From: an unicellular cyanobacterium SU3
GTDB taxonomy: Bacteria; Cyanobacteriota; Cyanobacteriia; Cyanobacteriales; Microcystaceae
Direction: 5' to 3'
DNA length: 46,646 nucleotides
NCBI GenBank assembly: GCA_002172675.1
Contig: NETF01000176.1
Location: 1-46,646 of the forward strand
Shown here in pieces: positions 28,327 to 36,554 of this stretch (positions within the stretch are counted from its first letter, which is position 1; each line of letters starts with the position of its first letter). The notes beneath the pieces are model-generated. The model was not told the DNA's origin, ran no database searches, and saw only the letters and a list, made by a program, of their open reading frames with translations. Both the position numbers and the translations under genes were made by a program.

Positions 28327-29154
28327 ATGAATAACAAAAAATTGATTCTTTACCTCTGTGTTTTCTTGGTCATTATCTTTTTTATGGCTCCTATTATTTG
28401 GCAAATTTTAACTTCTATTAAGACCAATGAAGCTATTTCAGCGATTCCTAATGTTTATATTCCTAAAACCATAACTTTTGAACATTATATTGAACTATTC
28501 CAGCGTCGCCCGTTTGGACTTTATATTTTTAATAGTGCCTTAGTTTCTATCGTTTCTACCTTCATTTGTTTAGTAGTAGGTTCTCCTGCAGCTTACGTAT
28601 TAGCCAGAATAAATATCCCAGGTAAAAATATTATTCTAGGCTTGGTTTTAATTGTTTCTTTGTTTCCCTATGTATTATTATTTTTAGGCTTATTAGAAGT
28701 TATCAAATTGTTCGGACTAGGTAATAATTATTTAGCGTTAATTATTCCTTATACCGGAATTAATTTACCCCTAACGATTTTAGTGATGCGTAGTTTCTTT
28801 GAACAACTTCCCAAAGACTTAGAGGATGCAGCACGAATTGATGGGTATAAAATGATTCCGATGTTGTTGCAAATACTCTTACCTATGACACTTCCGGCCT
28901 TAGTGACAACAGGAATTTTAACCTTTATTTTTGCCTGGAATGAATACATTTTTGCCCTCACATTTATTACTCGTGAAACCATGAAAACCATTCCTGTGGC
29001 CACTGCTCAGATAGGGGGTGCAACTATCTTTGAAATTCCCTATGGTCCCATTGCAGCCGCCACGGTTTTAGGAACTTTTCCCCTCGTTTTATTAGTCTTA
29101 TTCTTCCAGAGAAGAATTGTTGAGGGATTAACCGCAGGAGCCGTTAAAGGGTAG
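28327..29154 (+). CDS. Carbohydrate ABC transporter permease (MalG/UgpE type)
   Basis: About 275 aa with six transmembrane helices. The EAA loop is EDAARIDGYKMIPMLLQILLP, and FAWNEYIFALTFI marks the MalG-type C-terminal half. The ATG at 28327 (MNNKKLILYL) is chosen over an in-frame TTG at 28312. It lies 45 bp after the MalF-type permease and should form the heteromeric channel with it. The gene order (two permeases only) implies that the ATPase and solute-binding protein are encoded elsewhere, as often seen when a shared MsmK/MalK-type ATPase is used. Confidence 0.92.
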   Translation: MNNKKLILYLCVFLVIIFFMAPIIWQILTSIKTNEAISAIPNVYIPKTITFEHYIELFQRRPFGLYIFNSALVSIVSTFICLVVGSPAAYVLARINIPGKNIILGLVLIVSLFPYVLLFLGLLEVIKLFGLGNNYLALIIPYTGINLPLTILVMRSFFEQLPKDLEDAARIDGYKMIPMLLQILLPMTLPALVTTGILTFIFAWNEYIFALTFITRETMKTIPVATAQIGGATIFEIPYGPIAAATVLGTFPLVLLVLFFQRRIVEGLTAGAVKG

Positions 29155-29162
29155 AATAATTT

Positions 29163-29197
29163 GAGTTAGGAGTTCGGAGTTAGGAGTTCGGAGTTAG
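29163..29197. repeat. GAGTTAG/GAGTTCG heptad tandem repeat
   Basis: Five consecutive 7-bp units alternate GAGTTAG and GAGTTCG in the spacer after the permeases. STRR-type repeat, non-coding. Confidence 0.85.
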
Positions 29198-29330
29198 GAT
29201 GTTTTAAACTGAATATTGACTCGGTTTTCTCAAAATACCTTGCATCGAACTTAAGTTAAAAAACTAACTCAATAAAAATAATAAAGCAGATAAATATCCA
29301 TTAAATTTGATTATGTGAGGAGGTTGAAAA

Positions 29331-30611
29331 ATGTTGGATCTATTAGCCTTTACTTTAGGAAGTTTACTAGGAAAAACACCCCCATCTATTGAAGTCGTTC
29401 CCGTCGTTGCATGGCAGGAGGCCAAAGTGTTTGATGTCCCTACCCAATCAGATCCGGTGGTAGAATCAATTATTGCCGATTATTTGAAAAACTTAGCGTC
29501 TTTAGGGTTTTCAACCGATAAACAAGGGATTTGGCTCCAATCAGACTGGGCTTATTTAGGAAATCATCAAGCAAAAACCCCCTTATCAGCCGCCTCTTTA
29601 ACTAAAATTGCCACCTCTTTAGCTGCCTTAGAAACCTGGGGAACCGAACACCGTTTTGAGACAGAATTTTTAACTATTGGAACCATAGAAAATGGTGTTT
29701 TAAAAGGAGATTTAATTGTTAAAGGAAGCGGTGATCCCCTGTTTGTTTGGGAAGAAGCGATCGCAGTGGGTAACGAACTCAATAAACTGGGAATAAAAGA
29801 AGTAACTGGCAATTTAATTATTGTGGATAACTTTGCCATGAATTTTAAAAGCGATCGTCAAACTTCTGGACAATTATTACAATTAGCCCTTAATTCTAAA
29901 CGTTGGACACCTTTGATTAAACAACAATATCAAAACTTACCTCCCAATACCCCTAAACCTGAAATTACCATCAAAGGAACCGTTAAAGTTGCACAAAATG
30001 TACCTAAAACAGCACAAACCATACTCACCCATCAATCTTTAACCATGGCCCAGTTGCTCAAACAAATGAATATTTATAGTAATAATGTCATGTCAGAGAT
30101 GATCGCCGACTCTGTGGGTGGAGCCGCGGTTGTCTCAGAAATGGCAGCTAAAGCAGCGAAAGTTGATCCCCAAGAAGTCCAGTTAATCAATGGATCGGGG
30201 TTAGGGGTAGAAAATCGTATTTCGCCCCAGGCCTCCGTGGGAATGTTAATGGCGATCGAAGAAAAATTAAAAGATAATCCCTTGAGTGTAGCTGACTTGT
30301 TTCCTATGGGAGGAAGAGATACCACAGGAACTGTTCAATGGCGAAATCTTCCCGATGGGGTTGCTGTTAAAACCGGAACCCTAGCCCAAGTTAGTGCGTT
30401 AGCTGGCGTAATTCCTACCAAGGAACGAGGGCCAGTGTGGTTTGCTATTATTAATCATGGCTCTAATGTTGATCGCTTTCGCGTTGAACAAGATCGCTTC
30501 TTACAAAAGTTAGCAACCCATTGGAACTTAACCCCTGTGATTTCTCCCGTAAAAGCGACCCAACCTGTTAAATTAGGCGATCCGAAACGGAATTTGACCA
30601 AAGAAAGTTAA
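29331..30611 (+). CDS. dacB: D-alanyl-D-alanine carboxypeptidase/endopeptidase (PBP4, S13 family)
   Basis: The 426-aa class C penicillin-binding protein has all three active-site motifs: SLTK at about 90-93, YSNN (SxN) in the middle, and KTG in GVAVKTGTLAQVSALAG. The DacB-specific inserted region before SxN is present. It trims peptidoglycan cross-links or stem peptides in the periplasm. The N-terminus (MLDLLAFTLGSLLG) is only weakly hydrophobic, so the export signal is not obvious. A strong Shine-Dalgarno (GAGGAGG, 29317-29323) fixes the start. A hairpin follows the stop. Confidence 0.92.
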   Translation: MLDLLAFTLGSLLGKTPPSIEVVPVVAWQEAKVFDVPTQSDPVVESIIADYLKNLASLGFSTDKQGIWLQSDWAYLGNHQAKTPLSAASLTKIATSLAALETWGTEHRFETEFLTIGTIENGVLKGDLIVKGSGDPLFVWEEAIAVGNELNKLGIKEVTGNLIIVDNFAMNFKSDRQTSGQLLQLALNSKRWTPLIKQQYQNLPPNTPKPEITIKGTVKVAQNVPKTAQTILTHQSLTMAQLLKQMNIYSNNVMSEMIADSVGGAAVVSEMAAKAAKVDPQEVQLINGSGLGVENRISPQASVGMLMAIEEKLKDNPLSVADLFPMGGRDTTGTVQWRNLPDGVAVKTGTLAQVSALAGVIPTKERGPVWFAIINHGSNVDRFRVEQDRFLQKLATHWNLTPVISPVKATQPVKLGDPKRNLTKES

Positions 30612-30617
30612 ATGTAA

Positions 30618-30634
30618 GGTGGGCAATGCCCACC
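30618..30634 (+). terminator. Hairpin after dacB
   Basis: GGTGGGC-AAT-GCCCACC is a perfect 7-bp stem seven bases past the dacB stop. It lacks a clean U-tract and looks like a copy of the dispersed cyanobacterial GGTGGGCAnTGCCCACC repeat, so it may be a stabilising hairpin rather than a strict terminator. Confidence 0.5.
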
Positions 30635-30710
30635 CTACTAGACTTTATTCTGAAGTTTGGCTTTTTAATACAACGTAACCTAGTTTTATGGATAAAAAAA
30701 TAAATGATTG

Positions 30711-30737
30711 TTTAGGGTAGGTATAACCCACCCTAAA
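30711..30737 (-). terminator. Hairpin at the 3' end of the metallophosphoesterase gene
   Basis: A 12-bp stem with one A-C mismatch (TTTAGGGTAGGT on the left arm, ACCCACCCTAAA on the right, loop ATA) lies 8 bp beyond the minus-strand stop. A near-identical hairpin follows the phoA-like gene at 33089-33109. Also convergent to dacB, so it could act in both directions. Confidence 0.55.
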
Positions 30738-30744
30738 AAAACGA

Positions 30745-31253
30745 TTAAGCAAAGACGAAATCAGATGCACTCAACTCGCCAGACTCAATTCCACGTAAAA
30801 TCCCTAAATCTTGTCCTAGGGCATTGATGGTGGTATCTGCACCATTTTGAGTTAACATCAAATCATCAAAGCTTAGATCCGTTGCACCAAAACCAATCAC
30901 ATCCTCACCGATAGTAAAGTCAGTGATGGTATTGGCATTCGCTGGTACATCAACATCATCGTTGGTAAGCCAGAATTGATCCATACCTGAGCCACCTGTA
31001 ACAGTGTTGCCACCCTCACCGTAACCAAGGAATAACATATCGTCCCCAGGACCAGCGATAATGCGGTTATTGCTGCCGGCAAAAATAATGTCATCACCGC
31101 TACCTAAGTCAAGACGACTGCGATCGCCACCAGGGGCAAAGCTAACATCTACAAAGTCATCCCCAGAACCAGCAAAGAGAAGTTGATTATCTCCTTCAAA
31201 TCGCTGATCATCTGGTACTTCTGTGTCAAAGAAATCATCTCCAGAGGTTCCAA
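30745..31253 (-). repeat. Shared C-terminal module, copy A
   Basis: Encodes about 169 residues (FGTSGDDFFDTEVP... to SASDFVFA). Long identical peptide runs such as SRLDLGSGDDIIFAGSNNRI and TDFTIGEDVIGFGATDLSFD recur in copies B (33120-33628) and C (36039-36554). Nucleotide identity is high too, so these are dispersed direct repeats as well as homologous domains. Confidence 0.85.
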
Positions 31254-32964
31254 AGACAGTAGTTGGGAGAGGTTCGGGTTCAGGTTCAGAAGTTTGCTCA
31301 AGTTCGATGACGATTTCATCTCCATAAATTCGACGCTCGGTATCGATTAGATTGTAGTTGGCATCGAGAACGGGAAAACTATAAACAGGAGTGAAGGTAA
31401 TCTGTGTTCGGTTCTCTTCAACCAGATTTTCTAAGTTAACCTCTAGGTGTCCGTAGTGCTTGCCTCCTGCTACATTCTGAAGTGTGCCATTTACCTCTTG
31501 CCATAATTCTGGTTCGTTTTGGTCGGCGGTCCATTGGCTGAACTGGTTGTAGTTGAGGAGATTTCCGTTTTCATCGGTGCGTTGTCCGCGCATTCCGTCT
31601 CCAGCAACGCCCACATCATAGTAGTAAACCCCTTCTCCGTCGTTATCTTCATCGACAAAGCTGCGCTCGAACATTTCGCTATGACCAGAGAAAACCGCTA
31701 CGACACCATATTCTTCAAACAGAGGTTGATATTGACGCATCGGTGTTCCCCCCTGACCAGAAGAATCTTCATGATTCATCGGTAAACCATGAGTACCGTT
31801 AGAGTAAGGCGCATGGTGGAACTGTGCAAAGATGATCTGTCCCTGTTCGCTAGCTGATTCTAACTGCTCTGTCACCCAATTCCACTGAGGACTACCAGGG
31901 TTGAAGTCTGCGAGATCCGTACCCCCTGCTGCTTCATACTGTTCGCGGGTGATGTTCTCTTGGGTATCCGTTCCAGGCCCCGTATACGCTTGACCGCTAA
32001 TTTGGGGTGGTTGTCCTTCCCCACCATAGTTATCGCGGTTATCATCGGGTTCGCCGTTGGAGCTATCGAGAGTTAGAATCGTTACGGGTCCGTAATCAGT
32101 ACGATAATAATTATCTTGATGTTCAGGAGTGCCATTTTCGGGAGCATCGAAATAAACATGGTATTTTTCACGACCGAATAAAGGGCCATACCGTCCATCT
32201 GCGTCAGTTCCATAACCTCCGTTGAGTGCGCCAAAGTTTTCCCAGTTACCTAAAGCCGGTAGGATGGGGTATTCTGATAAGCCACTATCAAACTCACCTG
32301 CATTATGACGAAAAAATTCATCCCAACCCGGTTGATAGCCACCCCCTTGAACTAAATCCCCTGGCATCATCATAAAGTCGGGTTCTCGGCTGTTGATAAT
32401 TTCGAGGTTGTTTCTATAACCGACATTTTCTGTTAACGGATAGTTAAGGCGATCGCCAGAAACCCCAAGATTCTCGGCCCAAAGACTACCTTCTATATCT
32501 GGACGGGGTAAAGAGTCTTCTTCTAAAGCTCCCTGTTGCCAATCACGACGATTGACTCGACCTCTAGGTTCAGTTTCGCTGTCTGAAAGCACCACAAAGC
32601 GAATCTCATCCCAGTTTTCAGCAGTAGGTGCTGTCTCAAAGCTAGATTCAAAAGTATCATCTCCAACCGTTACCGAATACTGGTAGGTGCTATCTGGCAA
32701 CAGATCCCTTAAGTCTAGAGTGTGCTTATAGTTTTCATTGCCAAGCAACCATGATCCTGATTCTAAACCATCAATCTCTTGATTTAACTCAGCATCAGTA
32801 TAACTAAGAACTGGCTCAAATGTCGGGTTACTGGTAAAGGTTAAGGGAGAATTCAGTCCTGGCCCTGTAATTGATACTTCACTCGAAATATTGTCTTCAG
32901 TGAACCAAGTGATGTAAGTTCCATCGCTAGAAGGCTGTTGTAAATAAGGGTTAATGCGAAACAT
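30745..32964 (-). CDS. Secreted purple-acid-phosphatase/calcineurin-like phosphoesterase with type I secretion C-terminus
   Basis: The 739-aa protein has a fibronectin-like PAP N-terminal domain (about 1-112: YLQQPSSDGTYITWFTEDN, YQYSVTVGDDTFESSFETAP). A calcineurin-like domain follows (about 120-550) with Asp128 (VLSDSE), MPGDLVQGG (Asp203), ALGNWENF (about 237-244), FHHAPYS (His383/384) and FSGHSEMFER (about 426-434). Two motifs are atypical: GNHE is GNWE and GHxH is GHSE. Residues 571-739 are the Gly/Asp-rich module shared with the two upstream phosphatases. There is no signal peptide; export by a type I system is inferred. Likely releases phosphate outside the cell. No clear Pho box in the 155-bp upstream gap. 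Confidence 0.85.
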   Translation of the reverse strand: MFRINPYLQQPSSDGTYITWFTEDNISSEVSITGPGLNSPLTFTSNPTFEPVLSYTDAELNQEIDGLESGSWLLGNENYKHTLDLRDLLPDSTYQYSVTVGDDTFESSFETAPTAENWDEIRFVVLSDSETEPRGRVNRRDWQQGALEEDSLPRPDIEGSLWAENLGVSGDRLNYPLTENVGYRNNLEIINSREPDFMMMPGDLVQGGGYQPGWDEFFRHNAGEFDSGLSEYPILPALGNWENFGALNGGYGTDADGRYGPLFGREKYHVYFDAPENGTPEHQDNYYRTDYGPVTILTLDSSNGEPDDNRDNYGGEGQPPQISGQAYTGPGTDTQENITREQYEAAGGTDLADFNPGSPQWNWVTEQLESASEQGQIIFAQFHHAPYSNGTHGLPMNHEDSSGQGGTPMRQYQPLFEEYGVVAVFSGHSEMFERSFVDEDNDGEGVYYYDVGVAGDGMRGQRTDENGNLLNYNQFSQWTADQNEPELWQEVNGTLQNVAGGKHYGHLEVNLENLVEENRTQITFTPVYSFPVLDANYNLIDTERRIYGDEIVIELEQTSEPEPEPLPTTVFGTSGDDFFDTEVPDDQRFEGDNQLLFAGSGDDFVDVSFAPGGDRSRLDLGSGDDIIFAGSNNRIIAGPGDDMLFLGYGEGGNTVTGGSGMDQFWLTNDDVDVPANANTITDFTIGEDVIGFGATDLSFDDLMLTQNGADTTINALGQDLGILRGIESGELSASDFVFA

Positions 32965-33044
32965 AATTGAAGTACACCTTTATTGAAATTTGATAAATTT
33001 AAAAAAATACGAATTTTTCAGTTAATCTTGTTCTTGCGGGAAAA

Positions 33045-33061
33045 GGAAGGCACTGCCTTCC
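33045..33061 (-). terminator. Second hairpin downstream of the phoA-like gene
   Basis: GGAAGGC-ACT-GCCTTCC, on the minus strand followed by TTTTCCC. Backs up the stronger terminator at 33083-33109. Confidence 0.6.
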
Positions 33062-33082
33062 TTCTTCTTTGTTGAATTAAGT

Positions 33083-33109
33083 AAAAAAGGGGTAGGTATA
33101 ACCCACCCC
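33083..33109 (-). terminator. Intrinsic terminator of the phoA-like gene
   Basis: On the minus strand, a 9-bp GC-rich stem (arms GGGGTGGGT and ACCTACCCC, one mismatch, loop TAT) is directly followed by TTTTTT, 11 bases after the stop codon. It is nearly the same hairpin as at 30711-30737. Confidence 0.8.
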
Positions 33110-33119
33110 ACCAAACTGA

Positions 33120-33628
33120 TTAAGCAAAGGCGAAATCTGCCGCACTCAACTCGCCAGACTCAATTCCACGTAAAATCGCTAAATCTTGTCCAAGCGCATT
33201 GATGGTGGTATCTGCACCATTTTGAGTTAAGGTTAAATCATCAAAGCTGAGATCCGTTGCACCAAAACCAATTACATCCTCACCGATAGTAAAGTCAGTG
33301 ATGGTATTTGCTTCAGTCGGTAAAGCTTCGTCATCAATAGTGAGCCAGAATTGATCCATTCCGGAACCACCCGTGACGGTGTTGCCACCCTCACCGTAAC
33401 CGAGGAATAACATATCATCTCCAGAACCAGCGATAATGCGGTTATTGCTACCAGCAAAAATAATGTCGTCACCGCTACCAAGATCAAGACGACTGCCATC
33501 GCCACCAGCAGAGAAACTAACATCAACAAAGTCATTTCCACCACCAGCAAACAGAAGCTGGTTATCGCCCATAAATCCACTGTCTCCAGGATCTTCTGTG
33601 TCGAAGAAATCATCACCAGAAGTACCTC
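33120..33628 (-). repeat. Shared C-terminal module, copy B
   Basis: Encodes VRGTSGDDFFDTEDPGDSGF... to SAADFAFA. Almost the same sequence as copies A and C, differing at scattered positions such as SFSAGGDGSR for SFAPGGDRSR. Confidence 0.85.
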
Positions 33629-35378
33629 GAACCATAGTAGGAAGGGGTTCGGGTTCAGGGGTTTCTTCTTGTAAAATGGCAGTGCGTGCTGTTTGTGCCA
33701 AGTGTACCAAATCTACATGGTCGGCAATACCTTCTACCTCAACACCATAGTTTTCAAAACCTTCACCAATAAAACCATCTAGGACTTCAGAACCAGCACC
33801 TTGATAGTAAACGGGAACAGGACGATTAGAGTGAGAACCCCACTCATACTTATCATCAGGGTTAGAGCCAAAATAATGACCAGCAGTAGCAGAATCGAAA
33901 GCAGTAGTTAAAGCTTCAGCGCCGTACTCTCGGTAAAGAGCAGGGAAGTTATCGGTTAGGGTCATGTAGTGGTCGTGATCGGCTGTTACGATTAAGAGAT
34001 TCTCTTCCCAACCACCATTTTCCATAATCCAATCAACTGTGACTTCGACAGTCTCGTCAATATCTCTAAATGTTCCGAGTAAATTATCCATATTATTGTC
34101 ATGGAGTACCCAGTCCATATCGCCCTGTTCTACAGCAAGGAAGAAACCATCTTCATCTTTGCTGAGAAACTCTAAAGAGGCTTCTGTCATTTCAGCTAGG
34201 GTAGGATTCTCATTTGCTTCGCGAGCAATGAAGTCTTCTATTGTTTCGCCAGGCATCAGCGGACGATTGAGATCGGGAGTTTCTCCTGCCCGTTGAGAAG
34301 AGCGATGGGAAAAAGTATTTAAGCCAGTGTTACTATAGTCGCTGTCTGCGGTTACTAAGGGCAAGTTGCCGTTTTGTCCTCTAGCTCCATAAAGACCGAA
34401 CAAGCGATCGCCATCTTCTGGATTAAGTGCTTCTGCTGCATCTAGTAAAGTCTCTGCAGCATTGGGATTACGCTCTAGAAAATTGTAGCCATAGAGATTA
34501 TCACCATCGGGATTGTTGCTTAGTTCCTCATAGGTAGACTCGGCAATATATCTGAAGTTAAGCTCGCCACCTATTTCAGAGTCAGTGTTATTGTAATCAA
34601 GAGGATGACCACCACCGAGAATCAGATCGGGTTGGGTTTCTAATAGCATTTGCTGCGTGACGCTATCGCCAGCATCAAATTCTTGTCCCTCTAAAGCACC
34701 TTCAGGAATGCCATCATCTAGCTTACCTCTAGCATTAACGTGAGATGCCGTTGCAGCAGGGGTGGCATGGCTGAAAGGAACGCTAGAAACTGTACCTGTA
34801 GCTTTTCCTTGTGCTTTGGCAGTTTCGAGAATGGTTTCGACTGGCTGCTCGAAAATATCAACCCCTAAAGCTCCAGCAAATGTCTTGACTCCCGAATAGA
34901 GAGATGTACCAGCAGCAGCAGAGTCAGTATAGTTTTGCTTGATGTAGTCGGGATTAGAACCTTGAATCCAAGGTTGAGGACCGCCTTGCTGAGGATCATA
35001 ACCAACGAGATTACCTACCCCTGGAAAGTCTTCATTGGCATAGGGGTTAAAGCTAGGATCGAAGCCAGTTGAGCTATCATCTGAATCGCTTGGCAGGGTA
35101 AATCCTTCGCGCAGTTCGCCTTCACCAGTAACACGATCTCTGGGAGACCCCTCAAAGGCTGAGTTGCCAGGATTGCCGTCAATAATTGTTGAATAAGTTG
35201 TGGCATTGGTGTAGCCTTCTAGCTCTTGAAAGCTCAGTCCTTCACCTTTACCCTCTGTATAGAAATCCTCTAAAGTATTTCCTTGGTGTCCTTCGTCAAT
35301 TTGTTTGGCAATGGCACCAGCACGAACCATTTCCCAGCCCATACCATCACCGACAATCATAATGACATTCTTGGCCAT
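33120..35378 (-). CDS. phoA: Secreted PhoA-family alkaline phosphatase with type I secretion C-terminus
   Basis: The 752-aa protein has PhoA-type motifs: metal-binding Asp11 in IMIVGDGMG, the Ser153 nucleophile in YTDSAAAGTSLYSG, EQGDMDW (about 425), VTADHDHYM (about 475) and GSHSNRPVPV (about 535). All catalytic and metal ligands expected of an alkaline phosphatase are visible, unlike in the 1,929-aa neighbour. Residues 583-752 are the shared Gly/Asp-rich C-terminal module. There is no signal peptide, which fits C-terminal type I export. It hydrolyses extracellular phosphomonoesters. A three-repeat Pho-box-like array lies about 340 bp upstream (35720-35749), and an intrinsic terminator follows the gene. 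Confidence 0.93.
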   Translation of the reverse strand: MAKNVIMIVGDGMGWEMVRAGAIAKQIDEGHQGNTLEDFYTEGKGEGLSFQELEGYTNATTYSTIIDGNPGNSAFEGSPRDRVTGEGELREGFTLPSDSDDSSTGFDPSFNPYANEDFPGVGNLVGYDPQQGGPQPWIQGSNPDYIKQNYTDSAAAGTSLYSGVKTFAGALGVDIFEQPVETILETAKAQGKATGTVSSVPFSHATPAATASHVNARGKLDDGIPEGALEGQEFDAGDSVTQQMLLETQPDLILGGGHPLDYNNTDSEIGGELNFRYIAESTYEELSNNPDGDNLYGYNFLERNPNAAETLLDAAEALNPEDGDRLFGLYGARGQNGNLPLVTADSDYSNTGLNTFSHRSSQRAGETPDLNRPLMPGETIEDFIAREANENPTLAEMTEASLEFLSKDEDGFFLAVEQGDMDWVLHDNNMDNLLGTFRDIDETVEVTVDWIMENGGWEENLLIVTADHDHYMTLTDNFPALYREYGAEALTTAFDSATAGHYFGSNPDDKYEWGSHSNRPVPVYYQGAGSEVLDGFIGEGFENYGVEVEGIADHVDLVHLAQTARTAILQEETPEPEPLPTMVRGTSGDDFFDTEDPGDSGFMGDNQLLFAGGGNDFVDVSFSAGGDGSRLDLGSGDDIIFAGSNNRIIAGSGDDMLFLGYGEGGNTVTGGSGMDQFWLTIDDEALPTEANTITDFTIGEDVIGFGATDLSFDDLTLTQNGADTTINALGQDLAILRGIESGELSAADFAFA

Positions 35379-35719
35379 GATTTCAATTACCTTTAGTTTG
35401 TTAGGGTGTGTAAATTTTTGCAGAGAAAATGACAGAATTTTTGATAATAGAAAATCCTGAAATATTTACTGTCTTTTTAGTTGCAAACTTTGCTATTAAA
35501 GAATTACTTATAATCTAAGCCTCGATCTCTAACAACACGCTTATGATTCTTCCCAAGAGAATATTTTTCTTATGGAAATTTTAAGCAGATTTTTATCCCA
35601 TTTCAAGAGTCAAACAATAAACTTATTATTATGAATTTGAAAGTTTGATTTACTCTTCTTTAAGGAAAAAATAGTTTCCAAAAGACACTTCTCTGACTCG
35701 ATTTAATAATAGCGTTTTT

Positions 35720-35749
35720 AGGTATTGGTAAGGTTATTATTTGGTTAAT
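35720..35749 (-). promoter_or_regulatory. Pho-box-like array upstream of the phoA-like gene
   Basis: Read on the minus strand, three octamers sit exactly 11 bp apart: ATTAACCA (35749-35742), AATAACCT (35738-35731) and CAATACCT (35727-35720). They match the cyanobacterial SphR/PhoB half-site PyTTAAPyPy(T/A) at 7, 6 and 5 of 8 positions. Orientation points toward the phoA-like gene. The first overlaps a 15-bp dyad TTGGTTAATAACCAA (35741-35755). Weaker than the two arrays near 42 kb. Confidence 0.6.
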
Positions 35750-35960
35750 AACCAATTATTTTTTTTATAAAATTTAAACAAATTTAGTTTAAGCTATGTT
35801 TTTTCCTGCTTTCTCAAGATGATTGTCTACTGTCTATAGCGGATCTAGTATAAATTGGTTAGCAAAAACTTGGTTTATTATAAACTGAGAAATAATCAAA
35901 TTAGCGAAATATTATAAATACAGAAATTTGATATTTATTGATTTTTATTCTTGATTGAAA

Positions 35961-35995
35961 ATTCCAGGATTTATAATCGTTAAAAATCCTGGAAT
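35961..35995 (-). terminator. Perfect 12-bp inverted repeat after the 1,929-aa gene
   Basis: ATTCCAGGATTT (35961-35972) and AAATCCTGGAAT (35984-35995) pair perfectly around an 11-base loop. On the minus strand TTTTC follows. Probable terminator of the large phosphatase transcript. Confidence 0.65.
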
Positions 35996-36008
35996 CTCAT
36001 TAATTAAA

Positions 36009-36025
36009 GGTAGGTATTACCTATC
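36009..36025 (-). terminator. Short hairpin immediately after the 1,929-aa gene
   Basis: GGTAGGT-ATT-ACCTATC forms a 7-bp stem including one G-U pair, 14 bases beyond the stop. It is a diverged relative of the GGTAGGTATAACC hairpins that follow the other two module-bearing genes. Confidence 0.5.
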
Positions 36026-36038
36026 CCTAAAAATACAA

Positions 36039-36554
36039 TTAAGCAAAGACAAAATCAGATGCACTTAAATCAGCAGAATCAATGCGTCGTAAGACAGCTA
36101 AATCTTGTCCGAGAGCATTAATTGTGGTATCAAAACCATTTTGAGTTAACATCAAATCGTCAAAGCTGAGATCTGTTGCACCAAAACCAATCACATCCTC
36201 ACCAATGGTAAAGTCAGTGATGGTATTAGCATTAGCTGGCAACGCGTCTGTATCAGTAACAAGCCAGAATTGATCCATTCCAGAACCACCAGTAACAACA
36301 TTGTTGCCCTCACCGGAACCAAGGAATAAAATATCGTCCCCAGGACCAGCGATAATGCGGTTATTGCTGCCGGCAAAAATGATGTCATCACCGCTACCTA
36401 AGTCAAGACGACTGCGATCGCCACCAGGTGCAAGACTAACATCAACAAAGTCATCTCCAGAACCAGCAAATAGTAGTTGGTTATCACCGATAAATCCGCT
36501 ATCTCCAGGAAATGCTGTATCAAAGAAATCAGCACCTGAACTACCCCGTACCAT
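36039..36554 (-). repeat. Shared C-terminal module, copy C
   Basis: Encodes residues 1758-1929 of the large protein (VRGSSGADFFDTAFPGDSGF... to SASDFVFA). More diverged at the very end (VLRRIDSADLS) than copies A and B. Confidence 0.85.

Larger units (their letters stand above)
35379..36038. other. 660-bp spacer between two phosphatase genes
   Basis: AT-rich and without an ORF worth calling. At its right end are the 3' hairpins of the 1,929-aa gene (35961-35995, 36009-36025). Centrally it holds the Pho-box-like array and an overlapping dyad (35720-35755). The remaining ~340 bp to the phoA-like ATG would be an unusually long leader; I see no riboswitch or small RNA gene in it. Confidence 0.6.
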
